Positions 1-8,625 of a stretch of DNA of 64,000 nucleotides are shown here, piece after piece (position 1 is the stretch's first letter; the number at the start of each line of letters is the position of its first letter). The position numbers and the translations under genes were made by a program. The notes below the pieces were generated by a model. It was not told the origin of the DNA, ran no database searches, and saw only the letters and a list, made by a program, of their open reading frames with translations. The stretch is taken from contig NZ_JH636434.1 of the NCBI RefSeq assembly GCF_000255655.1, forward strand, positions 1,228,045 through 1,292,044, read 5' to 3'. The stretch comes from Schlesneria paludicola DSM 18645 (GTDB lineage Bacteria; Planctomycetota; Planctomycetia; Planctomycetales; Planctomycetaceae).

Positions 1-2086
1 ACACTGAAATCTTCGTCGATTCGGGAACAGCGTCTTGCATCGTTGAACCCAGCAGCACCACGCTGTCATGCGAATCCGCCGCAGAACCAATCAGCCGCGC
101 CAGATCGGCGAGCAACGGCTGAACGGCGTCCGAATTCGCCGCAAGCAACTCTTTCGCAATGGCCCCCATCTGTGAGTAGCACGATGACAACCATGCCGTT
201 CGCAAGTCGGCATCGGCGGCCGCCTTGTCAGCAATCGACCTCAAACCCGGTACGGCATACTGCGCCGGCAATTCTCCCAGCGTAAAGGCCAACTGCCAGC
301 GAACACGGGATGCTGGGTCATTGCCGAGGGCCAGTACAACCTTCGCCAGGTCGGGCGCGGTCTGGATGAATTTGGGTACCAATCGCAAGCCGAGCTCACG
401 CAGGTGCTCGTCGGAATCCTTCAGCGCCACCATGACATCCCCCGCAGCCAAAGCGTTCAGCCCCTGCAACGACCAGATTGCATGCGCACGCGCTTCCGGC
501 GTCACGGTGGAGTCGGCTGACGAGACAAGTTGACGCAACGGCTCAACAGCCGACTGTTCATTCCGCTCAACAATCATCCGCTGCGCGGTGTCGCGGATTG
601 TGCCATGCGGCGACTTCAACTTGGCGACCAGCTCAAGAGCCGTGAGCTTGCCGAGGTCTGGTGGTGCTTCCCGGTGAAAACCAGGTGGAACGAGCCGCCA
701 GACGCGCCCCTTGTCATGCCCCGACTCCAGATCAACAAACGCCTTGATGTCGTCCGGAATCGAGATCGGATGTTCGATCGTTTCGCGGTACATATCCAAT
801 ACGTATAGAGTTCCATCTGGGGCGTTCACAAAGTTGACGGGGCGGAACCAGTTGTCATCGGAGGTCAGGAACTCGACATTCTCATCCGCGCGGGATGCGA
901 TGAAGCTGATGCCATTGGGCGTCAACTTCTTCCGGTGCACCAGATTGCCGCCGCAGTCTCCAATGAAGACATCGCCACGAAATTCGGTGGGATAAGCGCC
1001 GCCACGATAGACCGTAACACCCGTTGCAGACGTAAAAAAGCCGATCGGAACAAGCTCCGAAGCGGGCAGCCGCTTCTTCATCTCGGGATCCGCCGCCCGG
1101 CGCGCCGTCCTGACCAGGCGCCAGGGCTCTGCTGTGCTCGTCCGGAAGACCGTGGCCGCGGCACCTTCTTTTGCGATCGAACGTGTCATGTCCGGAATTG
1201 CGAGCAGGGGATTGCGCTCCAGATAGTTCAGCGGCCAAGCCACATGGATGATGTGGTTACTGTTGTTGCAGATGAATCGATCACCCCAATTGTCGATTGT
1301 GTGCCCAAACTGCTGCCCCCCTGAAACCATCGTCAGCTCGCGAGTTTTGGGATCAAGCCGCAAATCGCGTCGACCGGGCGTGAATTTGTACTCAGGTTTG
1401 CCATTGTGAGCGGGAACGGTCAAATCGCCACCAGCAATACCTGAAGAGAAGTAGATTGCGTTATCCCGCCCCCACTCCAGACCATTCGAAAGGGCTTGGA
1501 CATTGGATGAATTGAAGCCCGTGCACACGATCTCTTTAACGTCCGCGACGTCGTCACCGTCTGTATCTTTCATGAAGTAGAGGCTTGGCGGAGCGATCAC
1601 AAAGACGCCACCCTGTGAGCAGATCACCGACTGCGGCCAGCGCAACTTGTCCGCAAAAATGACGCTCTTATCCATTCGCCCGTCGCCGTTCGTATCGGTC
1701 AAGAGACGAATCCGCCCCCAGGTCTCGGGCCGCTGTTGCTTGTACTTTTCGACCCGCTGTTCGGGCAAAAATGGGTAGTCATTCATCTCGACGACGTACA
1801 TGCGACCATGCTCGTCGAATGCCGCATCAATCGGGTCGACGACATTCGGCTCCGCCGCGACCAGTTCCAACGAAAACCCTCGTTCAAGCTTGAACGATTT
1901 CTGAGCCTCCGCAGGCGTTCGGGGCGGAATTCGCGGCATCAATTCGGCGAGACTTTTTTCTTGCGCATGAAGCACTGACGCCGAAAATCCGATGCAACCA
2001 ACCAGCATCACCAGGGCCATGGGATTCAACTGAGCCACGGGACACTTCAGAGAGACACACCAACGAGTTAAATTCTGCAACGACAT
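1..2086 (-). CDS. PVC-type membrane-bound dehydrogenase-like protein, partial at window edge
   Basis: Reading the minus strand from the ATG at 2086 gives an open frame that runs off position 1, about 695 codons. The first ~40 residues contain a hydrophobic signal-like stretch (MALVMLVGCIGFSASVLHA) and then 'LAELMPRIPPRTPAEAQKSF'. The next ~400 residues resemble the NHL/beta-propeller 'membrane-bound dehydrogenase' domain of Planctomycetes, with segments such as DTNGDGRMDKSVIFADKL, DTDGDDVADVKEIVCTGF and YVLDMYRETIEHPISIPDD. The part nearest the window edge is helical and HEAT-like (LRELGLRLVPKF, ASRVRWQLAFTLGELP). In this family a cytochrome-c-like CXXCH domain usually follows, but it would lie outside the window. 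It is probably a secreted or periplasmic redox or carbohydrate enzyme of unknown substrate. An internal ATG at 2020 would place the signal sequence at the extreme N-terminus; a purine-rich GAGGAA precedes the 2086 start. Confidence 0.85.
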   Translation of the reverse strand, partial: MSLQNLTRWCVSLKCPVAQLNPMALVMLVGCIGFSASVLHAQEKSLAELMPRIPPRTPAEAQKSFKLERGFSLELVAAEPNVVDPIDAAFDEHGRMYVVEMNDYPFLPEQRVEKYKQQRPETWGRIRLLTDTNGDGRMDKSVIFADKLRWPQSVICSQGGVFVIAPPSLYFMKDTDGDDVADVKEIVCTGFNSSNVQALSNGLEWGRDNAIYFSSGIAGGDLTVPAHNGKPEYKFTPGRRDLRLDPKTRELTMVSGGQQFGHTIDNWGDRFICNNSNHIIHVAWPLNYLERNPLLAIPDMTRSIAKEGAAATVFRTSTAEPWRLVRTARRAADPEMKKRLPASELVPIGFFTSATGVTVYRGGAYPTEFRGDVFIGDCGGNLVHRKKLTPNGISFIASRADENVEFLTSDDNWFRPVNFVNAPDGTLYVLDMYRETIEHPISIPDDIKAFVDLESGHDKGRVWRLVPPGFHREAPPDLGKLTALELVAKLKSPHGTIRDTAQRMIVERNEQSAVEPLRQLVSSADSTVTPEARAHAIWSLQGLNALAAGDVMVALKDSDEHLRELGLRLVPKFIQTAPDLAKVVLALGNDPASRVRWQLAFTLGELPAQYAVPGLRSIADKAAADADLRTAWLSSCYSQMGAIAKELLAANSDAVQPLLADLARLIGSAADSHDSVVLLGSTMQDAVPESTKISV

Positions 2087-2591
2087 ATTGCTCAATGGTT
2101 TCCTCGAGTTGGGCGTTAACGCGGAGAGGGGATTGAATCGGAACCGTCCAAGTTGACGATTTCGGCAAAATGTGAGAAGTGCCAGGGAGATTGCCAGACA
2201 GACATTCGACATCGTCGAGCTCCAAGAGCGCTGAGCAGGTGAGGATGCGGGCGGGTAGGGCAAAAGGTCGACACAACAGCCTACCGGTACAATCCAATAA
2301 GATGAAGTCTGGATGTTTCCAGTCGGAAAGTGAATTGAGGGAACAGGAAGTTTTCCCAAACGCGGAAACGCGGTCGAAATGCGTCAATGACGTCGCGTCC
2401 GCATGTCAAAAACATCGAATCGCGGTCCATTGCATCTTATGCGCCAAACGGTAGACTATGGGCAAGTGCATATACAGTGTAGAAAAGTGATTGGTTTTGG
2501 CCACGGAATGGAGTCCAGCGTCGATATTGGACGACGGAATAACACCGTGAACGGGGCCAACCAAGAGGAAAAACCAAGGCAGGGTTGAGAT
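2087..2591. other. Divergent intergenic region upstream of rpsO
   Basis: This 505-bp gap separates the minus-strand dehydrogenase-like gene from rpsO, so it should carry promoters for both directions and the rpsO leader. Open frames crossing it have no recognisable protein signature. No obvious hairpin with a T-tract was seen. In many bacteria S15 represses its own leader, but no specific S15-binding structure could be recognised here. Confidence 0.4.
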
Positions 2592-2861
2592 ATGTCGATT
2601 ACGAAAGAACGAAAAACGGAGATGATGCAGCAGTACCGGCGTACGGAAGCCGATACGGGATCTCCAGAGGTTCAGATTGCGGTTCTCTCGCACCGCATTG
2701 CTCAATTGACTGAGCATTTCAAGCTGCACAACAAAGATCATGCGGGTCGTCGCGGACTGTTGATGCTGGTGAGCAAGCGTCGTCGTTTGCTGAAATATCT
2801 TGAAGCGACCGATCTGGGTCGCTATGCAGACGTGATCAAGAAGATCGGTTTGCGTAAGTAG
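2592..2861 (+). CDS. rpsO: 30S ribosomal protein S15
   Basis: The 89-aa product is full length for S15. It carries the family hallmarks: an N-terminal helix ([16 protein letters not shown]), the conserved '[16 protein letters not shown]' segment, '[18 protein letters not shown]' and 'RRRLLKYLE'. S15 binds the central domain of 16S rRNA early in assembly of the small-subunit platform. A purine-rich stretch (AAGGCAGGG) lies just upstream of the ATG. The gene is followed by pnp on the same strand after 183 bp, the classic rpsO-pnp arrangement seen across bacteria, which supports both calls. Confidence 0.97.
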   Translation: MSITKERKTEMMQQYRRTEADTGSPEVQIAVLSHRIAQLTEHFKLHNKDHAGRRGLLMLVSKRRRLLKYLEATDLGRYADVIKKIGLRK

Positions 2862-2946
2862 TTTGCTGCTTGGCGGTTCTGCTCCAGCATCTCTGAGCTG
2901 GTGGCGTCGAGCTTCTGTCAATTCGGCTTCCCGAATGAGGTTTTCT

Positions 2947-2973
2947 CCTGCGCGGCGTGAAGTTTCGCGCAGG
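2947..2973 (+). promoter_or_regulatory. Hairpin in the rpsO-pnp spacer
   Basis: The arms CCTGCGCG (2947-2954) and CGCGCAGG (2966-2973) pair perfectly around an 11-nt loop in the pnp leader. There is no T-tract after it, so it is not a simple terminator. In enterobacteria a spacer stem-loop is cut by RNase III and used by PNPase to control its own mRNA. A similar role here is inference only. Confidence 0.4.
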
Positions 2974-3044
2974 GGTGAAGCCCGCCATTTCACGTATCGG
3001 GAGGTTTTGATTTCTGAGAAACATGTCTTTGCAGGAAATAAGCT

Positions 3045-5186
3045 GTGAAAGTTGTCGTTCAAAAAGAGTTCGCCGGGCGAACCATCAGTCTTACAACCGG
3101 TGAAATGGCCAAGCAAGCGGCAGGGGCCGTCTTGGTTCAATTCGGTGACACTGTCGTCTTCGTCGCCGCACAAAATGGCCCATCGCGTCCGGGAACGGAT
3201 TTCTTTCCGCTCACCTGTGACTATCGCGAGCGTTCCGCTGCGGCCGGGAAATTTCCTGGCGGCTTCATCAAGCGAGAAGGACGGCCGACCCAGAAGGAAA
3301 TCCTGACGAGCCGACTGACCGACCGACCAATCCGTCCCTTGTTTCCAGAAGGGTATGTCGACGAAGTCCAGGTCATGTCAAACGTCCTGTCTGTCGATTC
3401 CGAAAACGATCCAGACGTCCTCTCCATCATCGGGGCGAGTGCTGCTCTCAGCATCGCCCCTGTGCCGTTTAATGGGCCGATCGCGGCCGTCCGTGTGGGC
3501 ATGATCGACGAGCAATTCGTCCTGATGCCAACCCGCGAGCAAATTAAGGTCAGCCGCCTGGACCTGGTTGTCGCCGGCAGCAAAGACTCGGTCTTGATGA
3601 TCGAAGGCTTCGCACAACAGTTGCCAGAAGACCAGATGGCCGACGCGATCATGTTCGCACATCGGGCAATTGCAGAACTGTGCGCATTGCAAGAAGAATT
3701 CAAGCAGAAAGCGGGTCGCCCCGCCTTCGCCGCGCCAGCTGCCCCTGAAAACCCTTTCCACGCAGCACTCCGCGAAAAAGCCTACAATGCACTGCGTGAC
3801 AGCAAAGTTTCGAGCGTCAAGGCCGAACGAAGCGGCGGCACGAAACAACTGAAGGAACAACTGGTCGCCGAGTATTTCCCTGAAGGCGCCACGACGACGT
3901 CGAATGGATGGACTCGCGAACAATTCTCAGCAGCGTTCGAACAACTGCAGTATCGCGTGGTGCGTGACCTGATCCTCGAGAACAAGCGACTCGATGGACG
4001 CACTCCGCAAGATCTGCGTGCCGTTTCGTGCGAAGTGGGTGTCCTGCCCGGTGTCCACGGATCAGCATTGTTTACCCGTGGTGAAACCCAGTCGCTGGCG
4101 ACAATCACCCTGGGGACGGCTCGCGACACGCAACGCGTCGAGGGGTTGTTCGAAGAGACGCTCAAGCGATTCATGCTTGACTACAACTTCCCGTCATACT
4201 CCGTCGGCGAATGCCGACCAATCCGCGGCCCCGGTCGTCGTGAAATCGGCCACGGTGCTCTCGCAGAGCGATCGGTTTACTCGGTGATCCCCGCCGAAGA
4301 CAAGTTCCCGTACACGATCCGTGTCATTTCAGACATCATGGAATCGAACGGCAGCAGTTCGATGGCCAGCGTTTGCAGTGCAACGCTCAGCCTGATGGAC
4401 GCCGGTGTGCCAATCACACAGCCCGTCGCTGGCATCTCGATCGGTCTCGTCAAAGAGAAAGATCGTTTTGTGCTGCTCACCGACATCATGGGCGACGAAG
4501 ACCATTTCGGTGACATGGACTTCAAGGTGGCCGGCACCCAGAAGGGTGTGACGGGCATCCAGCTCGACCTAAAAATCGACGGCATCAACGAAGAGATCAT
4601 TCGTGCCACGCTTGAGCAAGCGCGCAAAGCACGCATCGAACTGCTGAAGACGATGCTGACCTCGATTCGTCGGCCACGCGGCGAGATCTCGGTCAACGCA
4701 CCACGATTGCTCCGTACGAAAATCGATCCGGCGAAGATAGGTCTGCTGATCGGCCCCGGTGGTAAGACGATTCGTGCCATCCAGGAAGAAACGGGCGCCA
4801 CGATCGACATCACCGATGACGGCACAGTCATGATCGCCTGCACGAAGAGCGAAGGTGCCGAAGACGCTCTGGCTCGCGTCGAAGCGATGACCGAAGAAAT
4901 CAAGGTCGGTCGCGTGTACAACGGGACGGTGAGCTCGGTGAAGGATTTCGGTGCCTTCATTGAAATCGCCCCCGGCAAAGACGGCCTGTGCCACATCAGC
5001 GAACTGTCAACCGGATATGTCAAATCGGTTGATGAGATCTGCAAAGTGGGTGACAAACTGCAGGTCAAGGTCATCGCCATCGACGACCAGAATCGTGTCA
5101 AGCTTTCACGCAAGGCCGTTCTGGCAGAGCAAGGTGAAGGCGCGGCACCAGAAGAAGCCGCTCCGGCTGCTGATCTGGACGACTGA
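3045..5186 (+). CDS. pnp: Polyribonucleotide nucleotidyltransferase (PNPase)
   Basis: PNPase degrades RNA 3'-to-5' by phosphorolysis and can add heteropolymeric tails. The 713-aa protein has the full layout: a first RNase PH core (about 10-210), an alpha-helical linker (about 240-320), a second RNase PH core (about 325-550), KH (about 553-615, with IGLLIGPGGKTIRAIQ) and S1 (about 620-690, with GRVYNGTVSSVKDFGAFIEI). The catalytic segment DIMGDEDHFGDMDFKVAG is intact; D486, D492 and K494 even match E. coli numbering. The start is GTG at 3045, preceded by AGGA at a good distance. A short acidic, alanine-rich tail ends the protein. It follows rpsO and is closed by a strong terminator at 5244-5282. 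Confidence 0.97.
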   Translation: MKVVVQKEFAGRTISLTTGEMAKQAAGAVLVQFGDTVVFVAAQNGPSRPGTDFFPLTCDYRERSAAAGKFPGGFIKREGRPTQKEILTSRLTDRPIRPLFPEGYVDEVQVMSNVLSVDSENDPDVLSIIGASAALSIAPVPFNGPIAAVRVGMIDEQFVLMPTREQIKVSRLDLVVAGSKDSVLMIEGFAQQLPEDQMADAIMFAHRAIAELCALQEEFKQKAGRPAFAAPAAPENPFHAALREKAYNALRDSKVSSVKAERSGGTKQLKEQLVAEYFPEGATTTSNGWTREQFSAAFEQLQYRVVRDLILENKRLDGRTPQDLRAVSCEVGVLPGVHGSALFTRGETQSLATITLGTARDTQRVEGLFEETLKRFMLDYNFPSYSVGECRPIRGPGRREIGHGALAERSVYSVIPAEDKFPYTIRVISDIMESNGSSSMASVCSATLSLMDAGVPITQPVAGISIGLVKEKDRFVLLTDIMGDEDHFGDMDFKVAGTQKGVTGIQLDLKIDGINEEIIRATLEQARKARIELLKTMLTSIRRPRGEISVNAPRLLRTKIDPAKIGLLIGPGGKTIRAIQEETGATIDITDDGTVMIACTKSEGAEDALARVEAMTEEIKVGRVYNGTVSSVKDFGAFIEIAPGKDGLCHISELSTGYVKSVDEICKVGDKLQVKVIAIDDQNRVKLSRKAVLAEQGEGAAPEEAAPAADLDD

Positions 5187-5243
5187 GCGTCGTGCTGATT
5201 CTGTTTAGAACACGAGCGGTGGTCCGCTCTTAAATCTCAATAT

Positions 5244-5282
5244 CACGCGCCTTCTCATCGAGTATGGGAAGGCGCGTGTTTG
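5244..5282 (+). terminator. Rho-independent terminator after pnp
   Basis: The arms CACGCGCCTTC (5244-5254) and GAAGGCGCGTG (5268-5278) form a perfect 11-bp stem followed by TTT. It lies 57 bp after the pnp stop. An ATG inside the loop (5264) is in frame with the kinase gene downstream, but the terminator argues against using that start. Confidence 0.8.
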
Positions 5283-5323
5283 AACGTCTGTACCTTCGAC
5301 AACGGCACGATCCGAGGCACAGG

Positions 5324-6076
5324 ATGGACCAAACGCAAGCTCAAAGTGACCATCAGAGTCTCGCACGCGACCACGAGCGGCTACTATCTCAGTATGCCGA
5401 AATTGCGACACTGGCGGGTGGTCTGGCTCACGAGATACGCAATCCATTGTCGACGATGACGTTGAACTTGGACCTGCTGCGTGAAGACCTGCTCGCCGCC
5501 GAATCCCCTCGTGAGCGGCGAATGCTGCAGAAGGTGGACTCACTTCGCAAGCAATGCGTTCTGCTCGAACGATTGCTGAACGATTTCCTTCAATTTGCTC
5601 GGGTCGGGGCACTTCAGAAGAAGCTGGCGGACCTGAATCAGCTTGTGGTGGAGTTCATCGAGTTCTACCAGCCGCTGGCCAAAGAGCAGGGAATCGACAT
5701 CAGTCCACATCTGGCGACCAATCTGCCGCAGGTCGAAATTGATACTCAGCTTTTCCTGCAGGTTCTTACGAATTTGTCACGCAACGCGCAACAAGCGATG
5801 CCCCGCGGCGGCGTTCTGGAGCTTTTGACGTATTCGCGTGGCGACCGAGTCATCCTGGAAATCATCGATTCGGGCGAAGGCATGTCGACCGAAACCCAGG
5901 CACGCATGTTTGACACCTTCTTTTCGACGAAACCCGACGGCAGTGGATTGGGATTGCCGACGGTTCGGAAAATCGTGGAAGCACATCGCGGAACAATCTT
6001 GTGCGACAGTGAACCGGGACAAGGCACGCGATTCAGCATCAGCTTGCCCGAAGCGAACAATTCTGCGTCTGCCTGA
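5324..6076 (+). CDS. Two-component sensor histidine kinase, NtrB-like, soluble
   Basis: This 250-aa protein contains only a dimerisation/phosphoacceptor domain and an ATPase domain. The H-box is 'LAHEIRNPLSTM' with H36 as the likely phosphorylated histidine. The ATPase part has an N-box (NLSRNAQQAM), G1 (DSGEGM), F-box (FDTFFSTK) and G2 (GSGLGL). There is no transmembrane segment or recognisable sensory domain, so input probably comes through a partner or the short N-terminal coiled coil. The start at 5324 is preferred over 5264 because GAGG sits 6 nt upstream and the earlier start lies in the terminator loop. No response regulator is adjacent; the NtrC-like regulator at 52576-53916 is of the right class, but pairing is speculative. 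Confidence 0.9.
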   Translation: MDQTQAQSDHQSLARDHERLLSQYAEIATLAGGLAHEIRNPLSTMTLNLDLLREDLLAAESPRERRMLQKVDSLRKQCVLLERLLNDFLQFARVGALQKKLADLNQLVVEFIEFYQPLAKEQGIDISPHLATNLPQVEIDTQLFLQVLTNLSRNAQQAMPRGGVLELLTYSRGDRVILEIIDSGEGMSTETQARMFDTFFSTKPDGSGLGLPTVRKIVEAHRGTILCDSEPGQGTRFSISLPEANNSASA

Positions 6077-6213
6077 CGTTCATTTTTCGAGTTTGACGAA
6101 TGTCGGGGTATCATTCGTCCGAGAATCTGTAGTATATTCTCATGCCTCTTGGATGAGTGCCGAGAAATTCATGGAATGACGGTTGGGTCCTTCACTCGAT
6201 ATCGACAAAAACG

Positions 6214-6603
6214 ATGCCTCTCACGAAATCGCCCCGCCCGAAATTGAAATTTCACCCTCACGCGTACCTTTTCATTACTGACGCGCTCTCCGAAGCACAG
6301 ACTTCGTCTGGACGCGACCATCAAAGCGAAACAGGTGGTCACGTGTCCGCGCGCGAATTGCTGGAAGGTGTACGGACACTTGGACAGCGGCGCTTCGGCA
6401 TGATGGCAACTGCGGTCTTCCAGCACTGGGGGATCTCAACGACCGGTGACGTGGGGCGAATCGTCTTTGAGCTGATCGAGCTCGGTGAGATGAAGAAAAC
6501 CGACAATGACCAGTTTGGCGACTTCGTCAATGTTTACTCATTCGATGACGCTTTTAACTCGGATTACGCCATCGACGTCTCGAAGGCGTTTAAAATCACG
6601 TAG
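6214..6603 (+). CDS. Minf_1886-type conserved protein of Planctomycetes/Verrucomicrobia
   Basis: The 129-aa protein has the features I associate with a Plancto/Verruco-restricted family: an N-terminal 'FHPHAYLFITDALSEAQ', then 'HVSARELLEGVRTLGQRRFG', and 'VFQHWGISTTGDVGRIVFEL' followed by a short acidic segment ending with FDDAF. No catalytic motif is evident and the function is unknown. The start at 6214 (MPLTKSPRPK) fits this; an in-frame ATG at 6157 adds 19 residues without family character. It lies 29 bp before the FlhB-like gene on the same strand, so the two may be co-transcribed. Confidence 0.75.
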   Translation: MPLTKSPRPKLKFHPHAYLFITDALSEAQTSSGRDHQSETGGHVSARELLEGVRTLGQRRFGMMATAVFQHWGISTTGDVGRIVFELIELGEMKKTDNDQFGDFVNVYSFDDAFNSDYAIDVSKAFKIT

Positions 6604-6632
6604 GACGGATTGATCGCCGTAACTCCTCTGCC

Positions 6633-7394
6633 ATGTTCCAGGATGACTTAGCCGAGCGAACGTTACCTCCGACCGAACGCCGCCGGCGCGAGGCGCGAGC
6701 CCGTGGTGAGGTGGCTCGAAGCCCCGAACTGACTGCCGCCGTCATACTTCTGGCCTTTTGCGGTTTGATCCGCACACTCGGATTTGGCTGCGCCACAACG
6801 CTGGCTGCCTTGATGCGTTCTGCGATTTCAGGACCGCCGGCGCTCTCGCTGAACACCAATACCGGTGCGGCATTATTGACCTCAGCACTGCAAACGATGG
6901 CTGAGTTAATTGCGCCGATTCTGCTGCTGCTGCTGATTTGCGGCCTGCTTACCAATCTCATTCAGACCGGATTGCTCTGGACGCCTGCCATATTGCTGCC
7001 GCGATTCCGACTTGGTGGCCTCGGAACCGGACTTCGACTGGGAGATGCGATTCGACAAGTGGCCAAGTTGCTGGCACTTGGCATCACGTTGTGGTGGTCA
7101 CTGTCGTCGCTGGATTGGCAATACCGCACAATTGGAGCCAGCGACACGCTGTCGATGCTCGTGCTGCCAGCCGAGAACATCATCACAGTCTGCTTCGCCC
7201 TAGCGTTCGTGTTGCTCCTCTTCGCAGCACTCGACTACGGATTGAAATTCTGGCACCTGCACGAGCGGCTGAAAATGACGATTGACGAACGCCGCAGCGA
7301 ACAACGCGAAGAAGAACTCGACCCACGCATCAAACGACGTCTCCGTGCGGGAAGGGCGACGAGCGAGATCACAGGTCCTTCTCGAATCGAGTGA
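6633..7394 (+). CDS. FlhB/YscU-family export-switch protein lacking the autocleavage domain
   Basis: FlhB and YscU sit in the export gate of flagellar and injectisome type III secretion systems and switch substrate class after self-cleavage at NPTH. This 253-aa protein begins with the hallmark 'ERTLPPTERRRREARARGEV', has about four hydrophobic helices (roughly 34-52, 78-115, 140-155, 182-210), and reaches the linker 'ERLKMTIDERRSEQREEELD' and 'PRIKRRLR'. It stops about 18 residues later, before any NPTH site or the C-terminal domain; typical members are about 350 aa. No continuation was found in another frame downstream, so this is not a simple frameshift. No other export gene lies in the window. 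Confidence 0.82.
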   Translation: MFQDDLAERTLPPTERRRREARARGEVARSPELTAAVILLAFCGLIRTLGFGCATTLAALMRSAISGPPALSLNTNTGAALLTSALQTMAELIAPILLLLLICGLLTNLIQTGLLWTPAILLPRFRLGGLGTGLRLGDAIRQVAKLLALGITLWWSLSSLDWQYRTIGASDTLSMLVLPAENIITVCFALAFVLLLFAALDYGLKFWHLHERLKMTIDERRSEQREEELDPRIKRRLRAGRATSEITGPSRIE

Positions 7395-7884
7395 GCCCTG
7401 TGTGCCTCACACTCAATTGGGTCTCAGATTGCAATCAGACGACCGCTTTTGCACGCTCTCCCATGGGGACCGAATTGCGTTTGAGGACGACGCCCCGAAT
7501 TCGGCGTCTCGAAAGACACTCGGTTTTTTCTTGAGCCAATTCTGCGGATTGACTCGTTTTTTTTTTACATCCTTCGTCGCTGTAATCGATTCATTCGGTA
7601 CGATCGATCCTCTCAGGGCAGCGTTTATACGAGTTGTGCCGGGGTCCTTGGACGCAATGCAGGTTATGAACGCATCTGCCGAACATGTGAACGAATAGTG
7701 TCCAATTTGAGATAGAGTCAGGAATGTCGCGCCCATCCGAAAGGTGTCGACTTTCTAATTGACTTTGATTTTTCGTGACCGGTAAGATTTTAGGAACCGT
7801 CAAAATCGGTACGCTTCTTTTCGTACGATTCCTTCCGCCAGAAATGAACTGCCTCCATCGCCGAGCGCTGGCAGAAAGATCTGC
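7395..7884. other. Gene-free stretch after the flhB-like gene
   Basis: This 490-bp spacer is AT-richer than its flanks and contains T-runs around 7523-7528 and 7557-7566. A short stem (GACGCC 7489-7494 with GGCGTC 7503-7508) lies 15 nt before the first T-run, which is too far for a canonical terminator. It probably holds the end of the upstream transcript and the promoter for the three-gene set that starts at 7885. Confidence 0.35.
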
Positions 7885-8553
7885 ATGAACACTGTTGCCA
7901 AGATTCTTGTTGTCTTCGTTGCGGCTTCCAGCCTGGCCTTTTTGGCCTTCGCTGCGGCACTGCGCAACGGCGGTCCAGACTGGAAAGGCGAAATGCGTTC
8001 GCCTGAACTCCAGAAAGAGTTCGTATTCAGCGTCGAGAACGGCGACAAGACAACCTATTCGGTCAAGCACCGCCGAACCGACAGTTCGGTCATCGATAAA
8101 ACACCCGTGCTGGCAGAAGCCGTGCTGAAGGCGCGAAAACGACTCGACGAAGAAACGACGAAGCGCCTGCAAGAGCTGTCACCGAAACCGGAGCAACTGC
8201 AGACGACGTTGAAGACAGTCATCGAGTTCGTCGCCGCTGACAAAAAAGGCGTCGAGGCCCGCGAGCAGACACTCGATGAACGTTTCCAACAACTTTGGGC
8301 AGATGTCCAGGCTGTCGGGGTACAATTCTCTGAGCTCACCCTGCAAACGCAAGACGTGCTTCGTGTCATGCAGGAACGACGCGAAGAGGTCTACCGCCTG
8401 GTCAACCAGTTGGAACTGCTCAGGAACGACCACTTCGCAGCTCAAGTCCAGCAGAAGTATTTGGAAGACGAACTCATTCGACTCGAAGAAAACCAGCGAA
8501 AGCTCGAGAGTCGGCAAAGCCAACTGAAGCAGCAACTCGGCGAAGGCTATTGA
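7885..8553 (+). CDS. Membrane-anchored coiled-coil protein, paralogue 1
   Basis: I do not recognise a named family. The 222-aa protein starts with a membrane anchor or uncleaved signal (MNTVAKILVVFVAASSLAFL AFAAAL, residues 1-26). After that it is mostly charged helix with heptad-like spacing: about 75-110 and 125-220, ending 'RLEENQRKLESRQSQLKQ'. The N-terminus resembles that of the next gene (M-T-V-GKILVV), suggesting duplication of at least the anchor. The downstream gene begins 72 bp later, and a 45-aa membrane protein follows. A structural or scaffolding role at the inner membrane is inference. Confidence 0.75.
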   Translation: MNTVAKILVVFVAASSLAFLAFAAALRNGGPDWKGEMRSPELQKEFVFSVENGDKTTYSVKHRRTDSSVIDKTPVLAEAVLKARKRLDEETTKRLQELSPKPEQLQTTLKTVIEFVAADKKGVEAREQTLDERFQQLWADVQAVGVQFSELTLQTQDVLRVMQERREEVYRLVNQLELLRNDHFAAQVQQKYLEDELIRLEENQRKLESRQSQLKQQLGEGY

Positions 8554-8625
8554 AATCCTCGGCGTTGCAATTCAGTGATTCACGGATTCAGTTGGTTCTG
8601 TTTTGAAATGGTTTAAGGTGGGACA

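Noticed and set aside
2406-3173. Minus-strand frame of 255 codons across rpsO
   Set aside because: It lies opposite rpsO and the start of pnp, both certain, and shows no protein-family pattern.
5264-5323. Longer N-terminus of the histidine kinase
   Set aside because: The earlier ATG lies in the loop of the pnp terminator, while the ATG at 5324 has a good ribosome-binding site.
7282-7698. Downstream frame that might continue the FlhB-like protein after a frameshift
   Set aside because: Its translation contains no N-P-T-H or FlhB C-terminal pattern, so a simple frameshift does not explain the short protein.
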